From: Papio anubis
Lineage: Eukaryota > Chordata > Mammalia > Primates > Cercopithecidae
Reading direction: 5' to 3'
DNA: 64,000 nt
Assembly: GCF_008728515.1 (NCBI RefSeq)
Contig: NC_044979.1
Location: 167,260,037 to 167,324,036, forward strand
Shown: positions 11,901 to 23,900 of the stretch, piece after piece
Numbering within the stretch: position 1 is the stretch's first letter
Layout of the letters: the number at the start of each line of letters is the position of its first letter
The notes under the pieces: generated by a model
Seen by the model: only the letters and a program-made list of their open reading frames with translations
Told to the model about the DNA's origin: nothing
Database searches by the model: none
Translations under genes and position numbers: made by a program

Positions 11901-14900
11901 ACTTTAAAAACTCTACTTCTTAGAATTTTCTTCAGGCTTCCTTTTAATGTCAGTGGCTAACTAGTGCATTACTAGTAGACTGGTGCTTTAATATTCTAAT
12001 AAGTATTGCTAAAAATGAGCCATTAAAAAATCTAAAATTTTAGACAGAAACTGTGCAAAAAAAATCCAAACAAGTGAAATCACCAAATCAAATTCCAACT
12101 GATATTGGATATTGATATTGCTGGCAAAGTCACTCATCTTCTAGGCAGTTTCAGGGATCATAACGATAGTATAAAAACATTTATGCTTGTTTAAATATAA
12201 TTCACAAACCAATTCTGTCCCCACAATTTCCTGAGGTGTCCAAATCTGGAATCACCAACTCAAATGCCTACTGAAGCCATGCCAGGACTGCAGTGCATCA
12301 CACCACTGCCTAGTAATTCAGCCACAGGCCACCAACTTGTGACTCTGGCTTTAAAACCTTTGGTAACAAAAATTACAAGTAGGAAGTGATCTTACAAATA
12401 CCCAATTCTTATTTATAAATTTTACCATCAGCTACAGTAGTGTGACAAAAACTGGCGGTAATCTCTTCATATTGATAATTAATGAATAAATATACTTGTC
12501 AAGAAAGAGGCTTTAATTTCCCATAAAAGGAATGAGTTCGACCTAGAACAGTTTTTGCTTGAGAAGAGATTTTGGATATACTGGTAACACAGTAGAGATA
12601 GGTAACACAAACAAACATTTTTTTGTGTATTCTTTTTTATTGTTTGGAACACCAAAGTAACCCAAACTTTACATTTACAATGAACTTTTTAATAAAAATA
12701 GGCTGTACATATTAGAGATACATGTTATACAAAAGGTTTTGAAAAGTAAACACAAACACTTAATACAGTAAAGAGAATGAACTGAATTGCTATCATTTTT
12801 AATATTCCTTTTCTCCTAAGTGACCAACAACTGTAGAATGTTATCTTTAGCTTTTATGAAACTCCCACCATGGTAGCTATTTTGGTGTGTGAGATTTCTT
12901 TAAAATCAAGTCATAATGAATTATTATTGTGCATCAAGTAATTTTATATTTTCAGATTATCAGTATTACTGAAAGAATCAAAATCTCTAAAAGTTGGTTT
13001 TATTCCCTCCCAATTCAGTAGTACAACTCAACTAATTACTCCCAAACTAACACCCACACTTAAGTCTGATGATACAAGCAAACCATCCTTAAGGCACCCA
13101 CTGCCTCTTTCCAGTATAATCAGGCTTCACTACAGAATTTTCGGAGACCCACTGAACAACTCTGTGGCACCTACTACTTTAAAAATATTGCCACATTTCA
13201 CAAATTTAGATCCAAGAACTCAGTTAAGTCTCACTCACTGGAAAAACTATAGCTATCTAGTAGGTGTGCTATTTATCACTAAACTGACATGTTTTCTCAT
13301 TAAGCCAACTGATGGAACTTTAATATGTGTAAATTTATGATCTAATCTATCTTGAAAATATGTGAGGCAACCATGTCAAGATAAATTTTTTTTCCTAAAA
13401 AGTAGGCTGGATGCAGTCGCTCACGAGGTCAAGAGATCAAGACCATCCTGGCCAACATGGTGAAACCCCATCTCTACTAAAAATACAAAACTTAGCTGGG
13501 CATGGTGGCACACGCCTGTAGTCCCAGCTACTTGGAAGGCTGAGGCATGAGAATCGCTTGAACTCGGGAGGCGGAGGCTGCAGTGAGATGAGACTGCGCC
13601 ACTGCACTCTAACCTGGCGACAGAGTGAGACTCGTCTCAAAAAGAAAGTTTGCTTCCTCTGTCTGCCAATACAACAGTTTAAAACGAATCACAGCTGAAG
13701 TAATATAATTTTAGAATTGCAAAAGATATTCTTCTCTAGGTGTTATAAATACCATTATGACATTTCTTACCTGTATAAGCACCTGCCATTCACTAAGTGC
13801 CTGTCCTACAGCAGGCCCCAAAGCAAGTGTTTTATATATGTTAGCCCATTAAATCATCATGACACCATTGTGTCTGTCATTTTTATCCCCCTTTACAGAT
13901 GAGAAAACTGAAGTTTAGTATCAACTTCTAGACTCACAGTTTTCTGGGGAGCATAACAATTCCTTTTATTATCTTAAAACATTAGAACACCAAGAGGAAA
14001 TACCAAAGCATCTTAGTTCTGGGATTCCATCACTTGATTATCCCAACCTAATTACTGATCCTTCAGTACTGCAATACTGCAGTGTGGTTACCACATTCCT
14101 TTATCAAAATGATAAAACTGGTTAGTCTTGGATGAACCCTTCTCAGCTTGCATACACATTTAAAACTCATTCCTCTATAAGGTCAAAATTCCTGTGATAT
14201 TCTTTTCAAGACTGCTGACTGAAGGCACATGGAAGGCTTTCTTTCTCATGACTGGAACTAACCTGCTGCATTTCAGTTCAAAGTGCTTATTTTAACCAAA
14301 CTGTTTTCACTTTTCTTACGTCAAATTCTAAACCCTTCTGGATTTAGAATAGCATTCAATTTAAAAATTTTGTTTTAGAATGAAGATAATCATCAGAGGT
14401 AAAATATGAACAGTCCTGCATTGAGAACCACCCACTCATGTAACAAATGTTCCCCCTCTCATGGGTCCATCTAGTGGGAGGAAGATGGACACGCAAACAG
14501 TATGTCAGGTGATGATAAACGCTACGACTGATTCAGAATTTAATTACTTTTCTAGCCATGCCTAGCTTACTATGTTTTTCCAAGCTCACCAACTTCTCAT
14601 CTGTGTTTGGTTTCATATGTTGGACGCAGAGGTTAAATTGTATGTTCAGTAGTGATAAGAAATAACAGGCAGGGTCTTCAAGACCTAAATGTTAAATCAC
14701 AGGCAAGCTACTTACTACTCTTCACGGTTGTTTGAAAGCAGTGGTTATTAAACTTCTGGAGTTCAAGAGATCTTTTCACTCATTCAATAAATGTATTAAG
14801 CCCAGTAAAAAACAGAAATGCAGCAATTGTGTAAATAGTTTCAGGTAGTCTAACATCCATGGACCTTAGACTAGGATTCATAATCACGGGTGTGTGTGTG

Positions 14901-17900
14901 TGTGTGTGGGCATGTGGGATGTGAAGAGAAGGGGTTGAATAGAAAACTATCCAGATTCTGTGATTCTTGTGCAATCATGTTAATATGGGGAAAAAAAAAA
15001 AAAAAAAAAGCATAACAAAACAGATGCAAACATGTTCCCTGGTTCCTAGTCCAATGCTCCTTGTATGATATGACTTCCATTGGAAGGTAGACCTCTTAAG
15101 CAACTTCCTCATTAAACAAATCATTTTCCATCATTATGGTAACTATACTCCTATATCACTTGTGATAAATTTTAATCCCAAATCCTCTTTTACCATTACC
15201 CAATCCGTGTACTAAGGGAAATAAAATCAAGGCTATTATCAGCCTAACCTTAGGCTAGGGGAGGGCAGAATACAGTATACCATTTAAAAGCAAATTATTT
15301 TTTATTATAAATGTAATACATGCAAAAAATAAAAAATTCCAACAGTACTGAATAGCATAGGTGAAAAGTAAAAGTCCTCCATTACAAACCAATGTCTCAC
15401 AGTCCTACATCTCAGAAATAATCAATGGGTTCTTTCCTGAAACAACTCAGATGATGGAAGTAAACAGGCATATGCATTTACCTTTGAAAAATACTATGGG
15501 CTCACAGGACTAGAACACTGTAATACTCTCAAGATATTAACTTCCAATTAGGGGATTCAAGTGTTCATTATATTTGGCAATATCACTTCAAATGCAACAA
15601 TTTGTTAATTTAAAAGATGGTCTACTATAACAAGCATGTGACGTATTTATTCATAACTTAAGCAGGCAAGAGTAAGCCCTCTTAAAGGTGTAAAAGATCT
15701 AAGTTACATTGGCCTTGATCACAGTATTGAAGTTGTGGGTAAAAAGTACAACAGATAAACTCCAGCCAAGTAAACTGAGTGAGTGGGAAAGTGGTACCTC
15801 AGGCTGTGCAACTGTTACTCAGAAAACAAAGCCATTTTATTGGAATGTATCAAAAACGATTTCTTTGCTAGCCCACAAAGAATGCTACCCAAGTCCTGGG
15901 GTTTCAGATGGATAATAATTGGTCCAGACAGAGAAAAACCTATGCTGTTAAAGAAATATCTCTTTAAAAGCTGGGAAGAGACTAAGATTAAGTTAATTAC
16001 GAACTCTGTACCAATTCCTTTGCACAGAGATTAATCATTTTTCTATACCAAATAAGGATGTGAAGATCCAAACTTTTATTCAAGACAGACAAACATGATT
16101 TTGTCTTTGGGAGTATCTCTTGGTAAAGATCAAGTACACATATTTGACTTTAAGAGGAAGATCTTCCTCAAAAACAAACAAACAAAAAAACAACCAAAAA
16201 AGCCAGTCTTGGAGATAATTTTACCAAAATTAACATTGTTTTTTAAAAAACCTAACTTGGGGTGGGTGGGGGGTGAGGGGGGGTGGGGCAAGGAACACTA
16301 ATGATAAAAAAAAATAACTTACCAAGAAGTGAAACAGGCTGGGTTACAGGAGGGGTGGGCAGATTCGTGGGTGCAGCAGGTGGCACAGCAGAGCCATACA
16401 TTTTCACACTGTCACCAGACTCGGCGTTTCCTCTAGCCCCAGACACCACTGTTGGAATGGGATTTCCAATAGATAAGTCTTTTGTAGTGTCTTCATTTAT
16501 ACCAGCGATAGTAGCTAAGGAATATAATTATATCAACATGTGAAGCTGAATAATTAATTATCTCCCGGTCAACATTCTTCTGCCATACTATAGACCCTAT
16601 TACCGGTTCACTCTCCCTCCTACACCCAGCTCCAAGAGGATAAGCAAACACAAAGAAAAAAACATGCTTACAGTTTGGGATGCTTATTGGTGGAGTGTGA
16701 GGAGGAGGAATGGATACTGGTGGAGTTATAGGAGGTGGGGGTCCAGGAGGAAGAAAACCTAGAATAAGAAAAATAATGTCAACTTACGCTGTTATCACTT
16801 CATCGCAGGCTCTAAAGTAAGTATGTTCACAGACAATTTAGTGTACCTGGTGGTAAATGCATTGGGTTGAATCCTGGGCGCAAAAATGGTGGAGGAGGAG
16901 GGGGAGGAGGAACACCAGGACCAAAGCCTGGAGGTGGAATTCCCAGAGGTGGCGTGAAAGCAGGTGGCTGGAGAGCACCAACTACAGGTGGACCTGGTTG
17001 ATGTGGTGGGACCTAGAAAGAAAGACAGAAGAATAAACCACCTATCCAGACATCCTCCTGTCCATATAGTAAGCACAGGTAAAAGAGCATACTGGTGAAA
17101 AAAATAGATGTTTCTTAATTTGTGCTTATTAGACCAGTAAATTCATTAAATAACAGGTGGTAACTTCTATTCGTACCAACTGATAGAAATCAAAGCTGTG
17201 GGCCAGGTGCGATGGCTCACACCTGTAATCCCAGCACTTTGGGAATCCAAGGCAGGTGGATCACCTAAGGTCAAGAGTTCAAGACCAGCCTGGCCAACAT
17301 GGTGAAACCCTGTCTATACTAAAAATACAAGAATTAGCTAGCTGGGTGTGGTGGCAAGTGCCTGTAATCCCAGCTACTCCGAAGGCTGAGGCAGGAGAAT
17401 CACCTGAACCCGGGAGGTGGAGGTTACAGTGAGCCGAGATTGAGCCACTGCACTCCAGCCTGGGTGACAGAGCGTGACTCCATCTCAAAAAGAAAGAAAG
17501 AAAGAAAGAAAGAAATCAAAGTCGTGCTCTCTACTTTATGACAGCAAATTCACACTATATTTCGTCAGTGTTTTGACATCATGTAATACATTTTAAAATG
17601 TTCCATGGTACTCTCAGCAATACAGCTTTAAGACAGGCTACTTGGCAATTTACACAATGGCTAAGATCACAGGTCCTGGAGCCAAATTGTCTGCTTCTCC
17701 CACCCACTTTAGTAGCTGTGTGACCTTGAGCAAGCTATTTAAACTCTCTAAAATGGGAAAGTGCCAACCACATACAATTATGCAGATTAAATGAGTTAAT
17801 ACATACTAAGTGCTGGTGCCTGGCACTTAAATACCCAACAAATGTTAGCTATTTTTTTTTTTTTAAAGATAAATTTTAACAACCCCTAGCCAGGGTATCA

Positions 17901-20900
17901 GTCTATGGCCTGTTAGGAAATGGGCCGCACAGCAGTGGGCAAGCAAGTACCACCGCCTGAGCTCTGCCTCCTGTCAGATCAGTGGTAGCATGAGATTGTC
18001 ATAGGAGCATGGACCCTATCGTGAAATGCACATGTGAGGGATCTAGCTTGGGCACTTCTTATGAGAATCTAATGCCTCATGATCTGAGGTGGAGCGCTTC
18101 ATCCTGAAACCATCCTCCACCTCAGTCCATGGAAAAACTGCCTTCTAAGAAACCAGTCCCTAGTGCCGGAAAGGTTGGGGACCGCTATTTAACAGAGTAG
18201 GCAGGTTTCTGTAAATGAGTGCTGACACACATTGAATTTTGTTTAGAACCTGCACTGGAAGGGCATATCCAGAAGGTCAACTGAAGGGTTTACCAACTAG
18301 GGGAGTCCATTTAAATCACAGCTAAGAATGTAGCAAAGCACACAGTTTGCCCCTCACAATGAGAAAATGAAGACACAATTCAGATTTTTGTGATAGCTCA
18401 GATTTATCTGATTCAGATTTAATGTGAGAAACTGAGGAAGGAAGACAAGAAAAATCTAGTAGATCACACATAGAACTATGGATCAAGTTCTTATAATTTT
18501 CAAAGGGTTTTTGATTTTTCAGCTCTTACGACGTGACAAAAAACATACTGAGTACTTAACACATATTATCTCATTTAACCCTCAAAACAACTCTTAACAT
18601 ATGAGGAATGCCAAGGCCAGGAAAGGGAATTTGCACATTTACAAATAGGAAACTGAACCTTAGAGGTTAGGTTACATGCTAAATACCATACTGCTGAATA
18701 TAAACAATGGAGTTGAGAATTAAACCCAGTTTTACCAGAATCTAGTATTCTTTTCAAGTAACAGGTTGGTTGAGTAGACAGCAAATATTTTAGAGTAAGA
18801 ACATATCTTCATGTTAAAAATGGCATTTAATTTATTATAAAGTTTTCAATCCATTTGAAAATTTCATAATAATAGCACCCAAGGTGAAAATTAGGAAAAT
18901 TCCTTTCCCCCAAAGCAGCAACTTATTGGGTACATATTCAAGTTTCTTCAGAACATAACGTCCCTGAAGAATGAAGACTCAGAAAAAAAGTAGGCAGAAC
19001 CTATGAAACTTGATACTGAATAATCTGGATGGATAGATGTAAGACAATATACATTTACTTTGGTTGTATAAACATTTATGGGCCAGGCACTGTGGCTCAC
19101 GCCTGTAATCCCAGCACTTTGGGAGGCCAAGGCAGGCAGATCACTTGAGGTGAGGAGTTTGATACCAGGCTGGCCAGCATGGTGAAGCCCCGCCTCTACT
19201 AAAAATACAAAAATTAGCCGGGTGTGGTGGCACACGCCTGTAATCTCAGTTACTCAGGTGGCTGAGGCAAGAGGGTCGGCTTGAACCTGGGAGGCGAAGG
19301 TTGCAGTGAGCTGAGATCGTGCCACCACACTCCAGCTTGGGGAACAGAGAGAGACTCTGTCTCCAAAAACAAAAACAAAAATTATGAAAAGAATATAAAC
19401 TTTAAATCTGACAAAACATGAAAAATTAATATGCACATATATGTAGTCATGTTTTTTACTCTGAATTCAGACATATATCTACAAAGGGACCTTTCAGGCA
19501 CTTCAAGTTTAAGTCATGTCCCAATATCCTCACCTGTGGAGGGGGCACTGTTATAGGTGCAGGAACAGGAATAGGAGGGACAGGCACAGGTAACGGTTTA
19601 GGTATGGGTGATACTGGTTCTGTGTGTGAGGTTTCAGCACCTCCATTTTGAGCAACTTCATTTTCAGGCTTCTTAGGAATTCCTTTCCAATCTGTGAGAG
19701 TGAAAGAAATTTAACAAGAGTTTACCATTTTCAGTTTGTAACTTTAAATCTAGAAATAAAAAAAGTTGATTATAAAAACCTAGCACAGTTATTAAAGAAA
19801 TTCCTATGCTAATTTTAGAAATAGTAATTATTTAAATTAACAACAACAGAAACATGTAAAAGAATGCACACTGTGTGCCAGGCACTGTCAGCAGCACTCT
19901 ATTTATACTAGCTTATGTAGTTCTCACAACCATTTACAAGTAGATACTATTATTATTCCCATTTTACAAATGAGAAAAGCAAAGACAGCTTGCCCAAGAT
20001 CACATTCTTGGTAAATGGCAGGGATGGATTCAACTCAGACACATTTGGTTCTAGAGTCCATGTTCTTAACCACAGGAATGTATTAAAAATAAAGGATCAT
20101 GAAACACCCAGTATTTCCTGAACAAATTTTCACTAGTATTAAAGAATAACTTACACCTTCCACCTATTTCCACATATCTTCTAGTCAAGTGAAAACAAAA
20201 CCATCTTTCTGCTCTGTCCTCTGAGCCTCTGGCTCCATCAGAGATTCTCCTATATTCTTGACCTTTTCAATACATTCTCCACTGGACCATGAGCTCCAAG
20301 ATTACATCATCTTCTTTTTACCATTTTCCAGAGCCTGCCAGATGTCTGGCACATAGTAGGCCCTCAACACCTGATTGCCTTAACACAAATCTAGCTCTAT
20401 CCTTAGATGAAGGCTTTGTGCATTAATAGAGGGAGGGAGTGGGATGTTGGAATAGCACAGCATTGTTTCAGCTCTTTTTGGTTCTCAAACCATCACTCCT
20501 GCTTGAAGCTTCCTTTATTTTTATTTTTTGAGACGGAGTCTTGCTCTGTCTCCCAGGATGGAGTGCAGTGGCGCAATCTCAACTCACTGCAACTTCTATC
20601 TCCTGGGTTCCAGCAATTCTCCAGCCTCAGTGTCCCAAGTAGTTGGGATTACAGACACCCGCCACCACATCCAGCTATTTTTTTTTTTTTTGTACTTTTA
20701 GTAAAGATGAGGTTTTACCATGTTGGCCAGGCTGGTCTTGAACTCCTGACCTCAAGTGACCTGCCCACCTCAGTCTCCCAAAGAGCTGGGATTACAGGCA
20801 TGAGCCACTGTGCCTGGCCTTGAAGCTTCCTTTAAATGTTCTTTCTGAGGGCGGTGAGGACAAGCATGGTGGCTCACGCCTGTAATCCCAGCACTTTGGG

Positions 20901-23900
20901 AGGCTGAGGCAGTAGGCAGATCACCTGAAGTCACGAGTTCAAGACCAGCCTGGCCAACATGGTGAAACCCCATCTCTACTAAAAAAACCCAAAAAAATTA
21001 GCAGGGCACAGTGGTACACGCCTGTAGTCCCAGCTACTTGGGAGGCTGAGGCAGGAGAATCACTGGAACCCGGAAGAGGCTGTAATGAGCCAAGATCATG
21101 CCACTGCACTCCAGCCTGGGTGACAAGAGTGAGACTCCATTTCAAAACACAACAACAACAAAAAAACGTTCTGTGTTGCCATGCCATCCTATTCTCCTCC
21201 TTGTTCCTCTGTCTAGCAATCTCCAGGTCATGCCCATGCATTCTGCGATTTTCCCCACTGCAATTTCACTGTCAATCTGGCATTTTAAATATTTGTGCCC
21301 ACAAATAACTGCAACTCCTTGTCTTACACGTTTACTTTAGATTGCTTCTCTGGACATCTAAAACTTTCCAAGGTACTTATTATGAAGCACTGGATTAAAA
21401 CACAATACCAAGCTGTGTGCAGTGGCTCACGCCTGTAATGCCAGAGGGAGGTCGAGGTGGGCAGATCTTTTGAGGTCAGGAGTTCGAGACCAGCCTGGCC
21501 AACATGGTGAAACCTTGTCTCTATTGAAAATGCAAAAATTAGCCGGGCAAAGTGGCACACGCCTGTAGTCCCAGCTACTCGGGAGACTGAAGGAGGAGAG
21601 TGGCTTGAACCTGGGAGGCAGAGGTTGCAGTGAGCCAAAATGGCGTCACTACACTCCAGCCTGGGCAACAGAGTGAGACTCCATCTCAAAAAAATAAATA
21701 ATACATAGTACCAAAGATGCTCAGTGAAGACCTATATGATCTGTTAAGTTTCACAGGAAAAGTTCTACTTAATTCTGTAATTCATAAACTCCACAATCAA
21801 TAAGTATTTCACTTGTGTTTGCATCTCTTTTGTCTCATTCACTATTTAACCCTGTTTATAATGGAGATACTGACACAGAAGGGATACTAAAAAATCTCAA
21901 AAATCACGTCCTAATGCAAGGAACAGGACATTTAATTTGTCATATGTACTACCAAGCAAATAAGTGAACTGTAAGAGAAATTAAATACTGCTTTACCTGG
22001 GTTAAGTGTGTCACTGTCCAACATTCCTCCTTCACAAAAACTCTCCAGTTCCTCAGGCTTGACTTTGTCCCATGGAATATAAGTAACACCAAGTTCTACA
22101 TCCCAATACTGCTTATAATCTGCCTTTATTCCTTTGTTTAAGGCCCAGGCAATCTATTTCATTCACCATTAGTGAAAATATAAAAAGAAAAGAAAGAAAA
22201 ACAAGATCATAAGTCTTGAGAGTACTATTCTCTATCATTCTATCCATTCCGACTTGGGCAGCAAGGGAGCAATCTGGACCAGCTAGGCTTGGATCTCATT
22301 CAAAGCCTTATTCTCACTACAGAACTGGTTACCCTTTAATTCTCATTTTGTCCTAGGATGGAAATTTCACTGGCATATTTTCCTTACCAACTCTCACCCA
22401 AACCAGCCAACATAAAACTAAGAGAAAAGGAAAAAGTTTATCAGGGAAAGCCTGAAGTTCCCTGAATAGCCTAGTAGTATACTGGGGACTACTTTTCTAA
22501 GTCTAGGGGTGCCTTGTAATTACTTAACATCAGACAAAATCTTTTTGCAGTGCAATCCAGTGGTAGAACGGGGTGTTAAGACACTGAGGAAACACTGACT
22601 TTAGCTCCTTAGGGGAAAAATACCCATGTACCTATATGTTTTTCTCCACCTTTGGTTAATATGGTAAACTTTAAAAATACAGTATCCAATTTTTTTTGAA
22701 CAGGACAAAACATATTGCTAAAGGACATTATATTTAAAGCACTAATTTACCTTGATGAACCCATCTACATTTAGGAAAAAAACAAACAAATTCTATCATG
22801 CATGTAACATTTACAATTTTATGTTAAAACACTGGAATCCTTTAGGAGATATTCTAAGCAAAAAAAGAGAAAGAGATGCACATGAAATGCCTCAGTGTTG
22901 AAAATAATTTCTAAAACCCAAATTAGTTTTTATAGGCCACATACTTTCCCCCTTCTGCCTCTGCCTATTTTTAAAAGATGAATTATAACATACAAGACTG
23001 TACCTTTATGGATTTCTGGTTCACTTTATAGTTTCCTCGGCTCAGTTTCTGCAGGGCACGATACGCATCTTGCCTATGAACCATAACAATATAGGCACAA
23101 CCCCTGGGAGGAATCATCTGCTCCAAAACATTTTAATATTATAAAGATAACAAAATTGAAAAGCAGTAAGATAACAAAACTAAGTAAGCAGTTCCAACAA
23201 TCCCATCCCTCACCCCATGTTCTATTATGTAAGGTTAAATTCATTTCTAAGTTGGCAATTCAAGTTGGGTCTCAACTGAGTCCTCTAAGCTTTGTTAAAT
23301 AAAGACTTACCTAGAAATGTTTGAAATTAAACTTAATTATCCAAGAAATGTTAAATACAAAGAATTCTAAGAAATGTTAAATACAGAGTTCTAAACGTGG
23401 ACTCAAGAGCACCTAAACTCTAGTCACATCTATAAACCTGGGCAAATTATAACTTTGATCTCAAGTCCTTCATTTCATAAAATGACACTAATCACACCTG
23501 TCCATCATACTTAAATAACTGAATAAACACTCACATTAATTGATTCAATTGGACCAAACTCTTCCAAGAGACTGGCAACATCCTGCTGAGTAGTTCTTTT
23601 GTCCAGCTGTCCCACCCAGAGGGTAGTACTGCAAACTTAAAATAAAATTACAATCATAAAGAGATTCACATTTGATAATGAGTAGCACTGTAGCTGACAT
23701 AAAAAAATCATTACACAAAATATTCATGAACTATATTACACCACCACAAGTTTAAATAGTAAATCTCACATACATTTAAAAAATTCTAGAAATCTGCAAT
23801 TGTACTTCCTGAAAGAGAACTGGGATAGTGAAAGGTATACATAAAAGCTGGAAAAAACTGGCTTTTTTGCAGATGGATCTAACGATTTCATCAACTCTCT

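Larger units (their letters stand above)
2969..16322 (-). other. SCAF4 intron 19 (13.4 kb)
   Basis: Holds no exon that I can support. 3000-7900 is mainly unique AT-rich DNA with a MIR at about 4440-4580. 6450-7260 is purine-rich, possibly a very old repeat. 7925-10235 is an array of L1, L2 and MIR remnants. 10660-13400 is AT-rich unique DNA with a possible L2 piece. A deleted Alu and a MIR occupy 13403-13930, then a TG microsatellite, and G-rich DNA lies next to the donor. Confidence 0.8.

Noticed and set aside
17487..17515. Short evenly spaced repeats considered as CRISPR-like
   Set aside because: These are GAAA units of an Alu tail; there are no spacers, and the genome is primate.
20407..20823. 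138-codon plus-strand frame
   Set aside because: Mostly an Alu in minus orientation; the SPGFQQFSSLSVPSSWDYR-type text is standard Alu translation.
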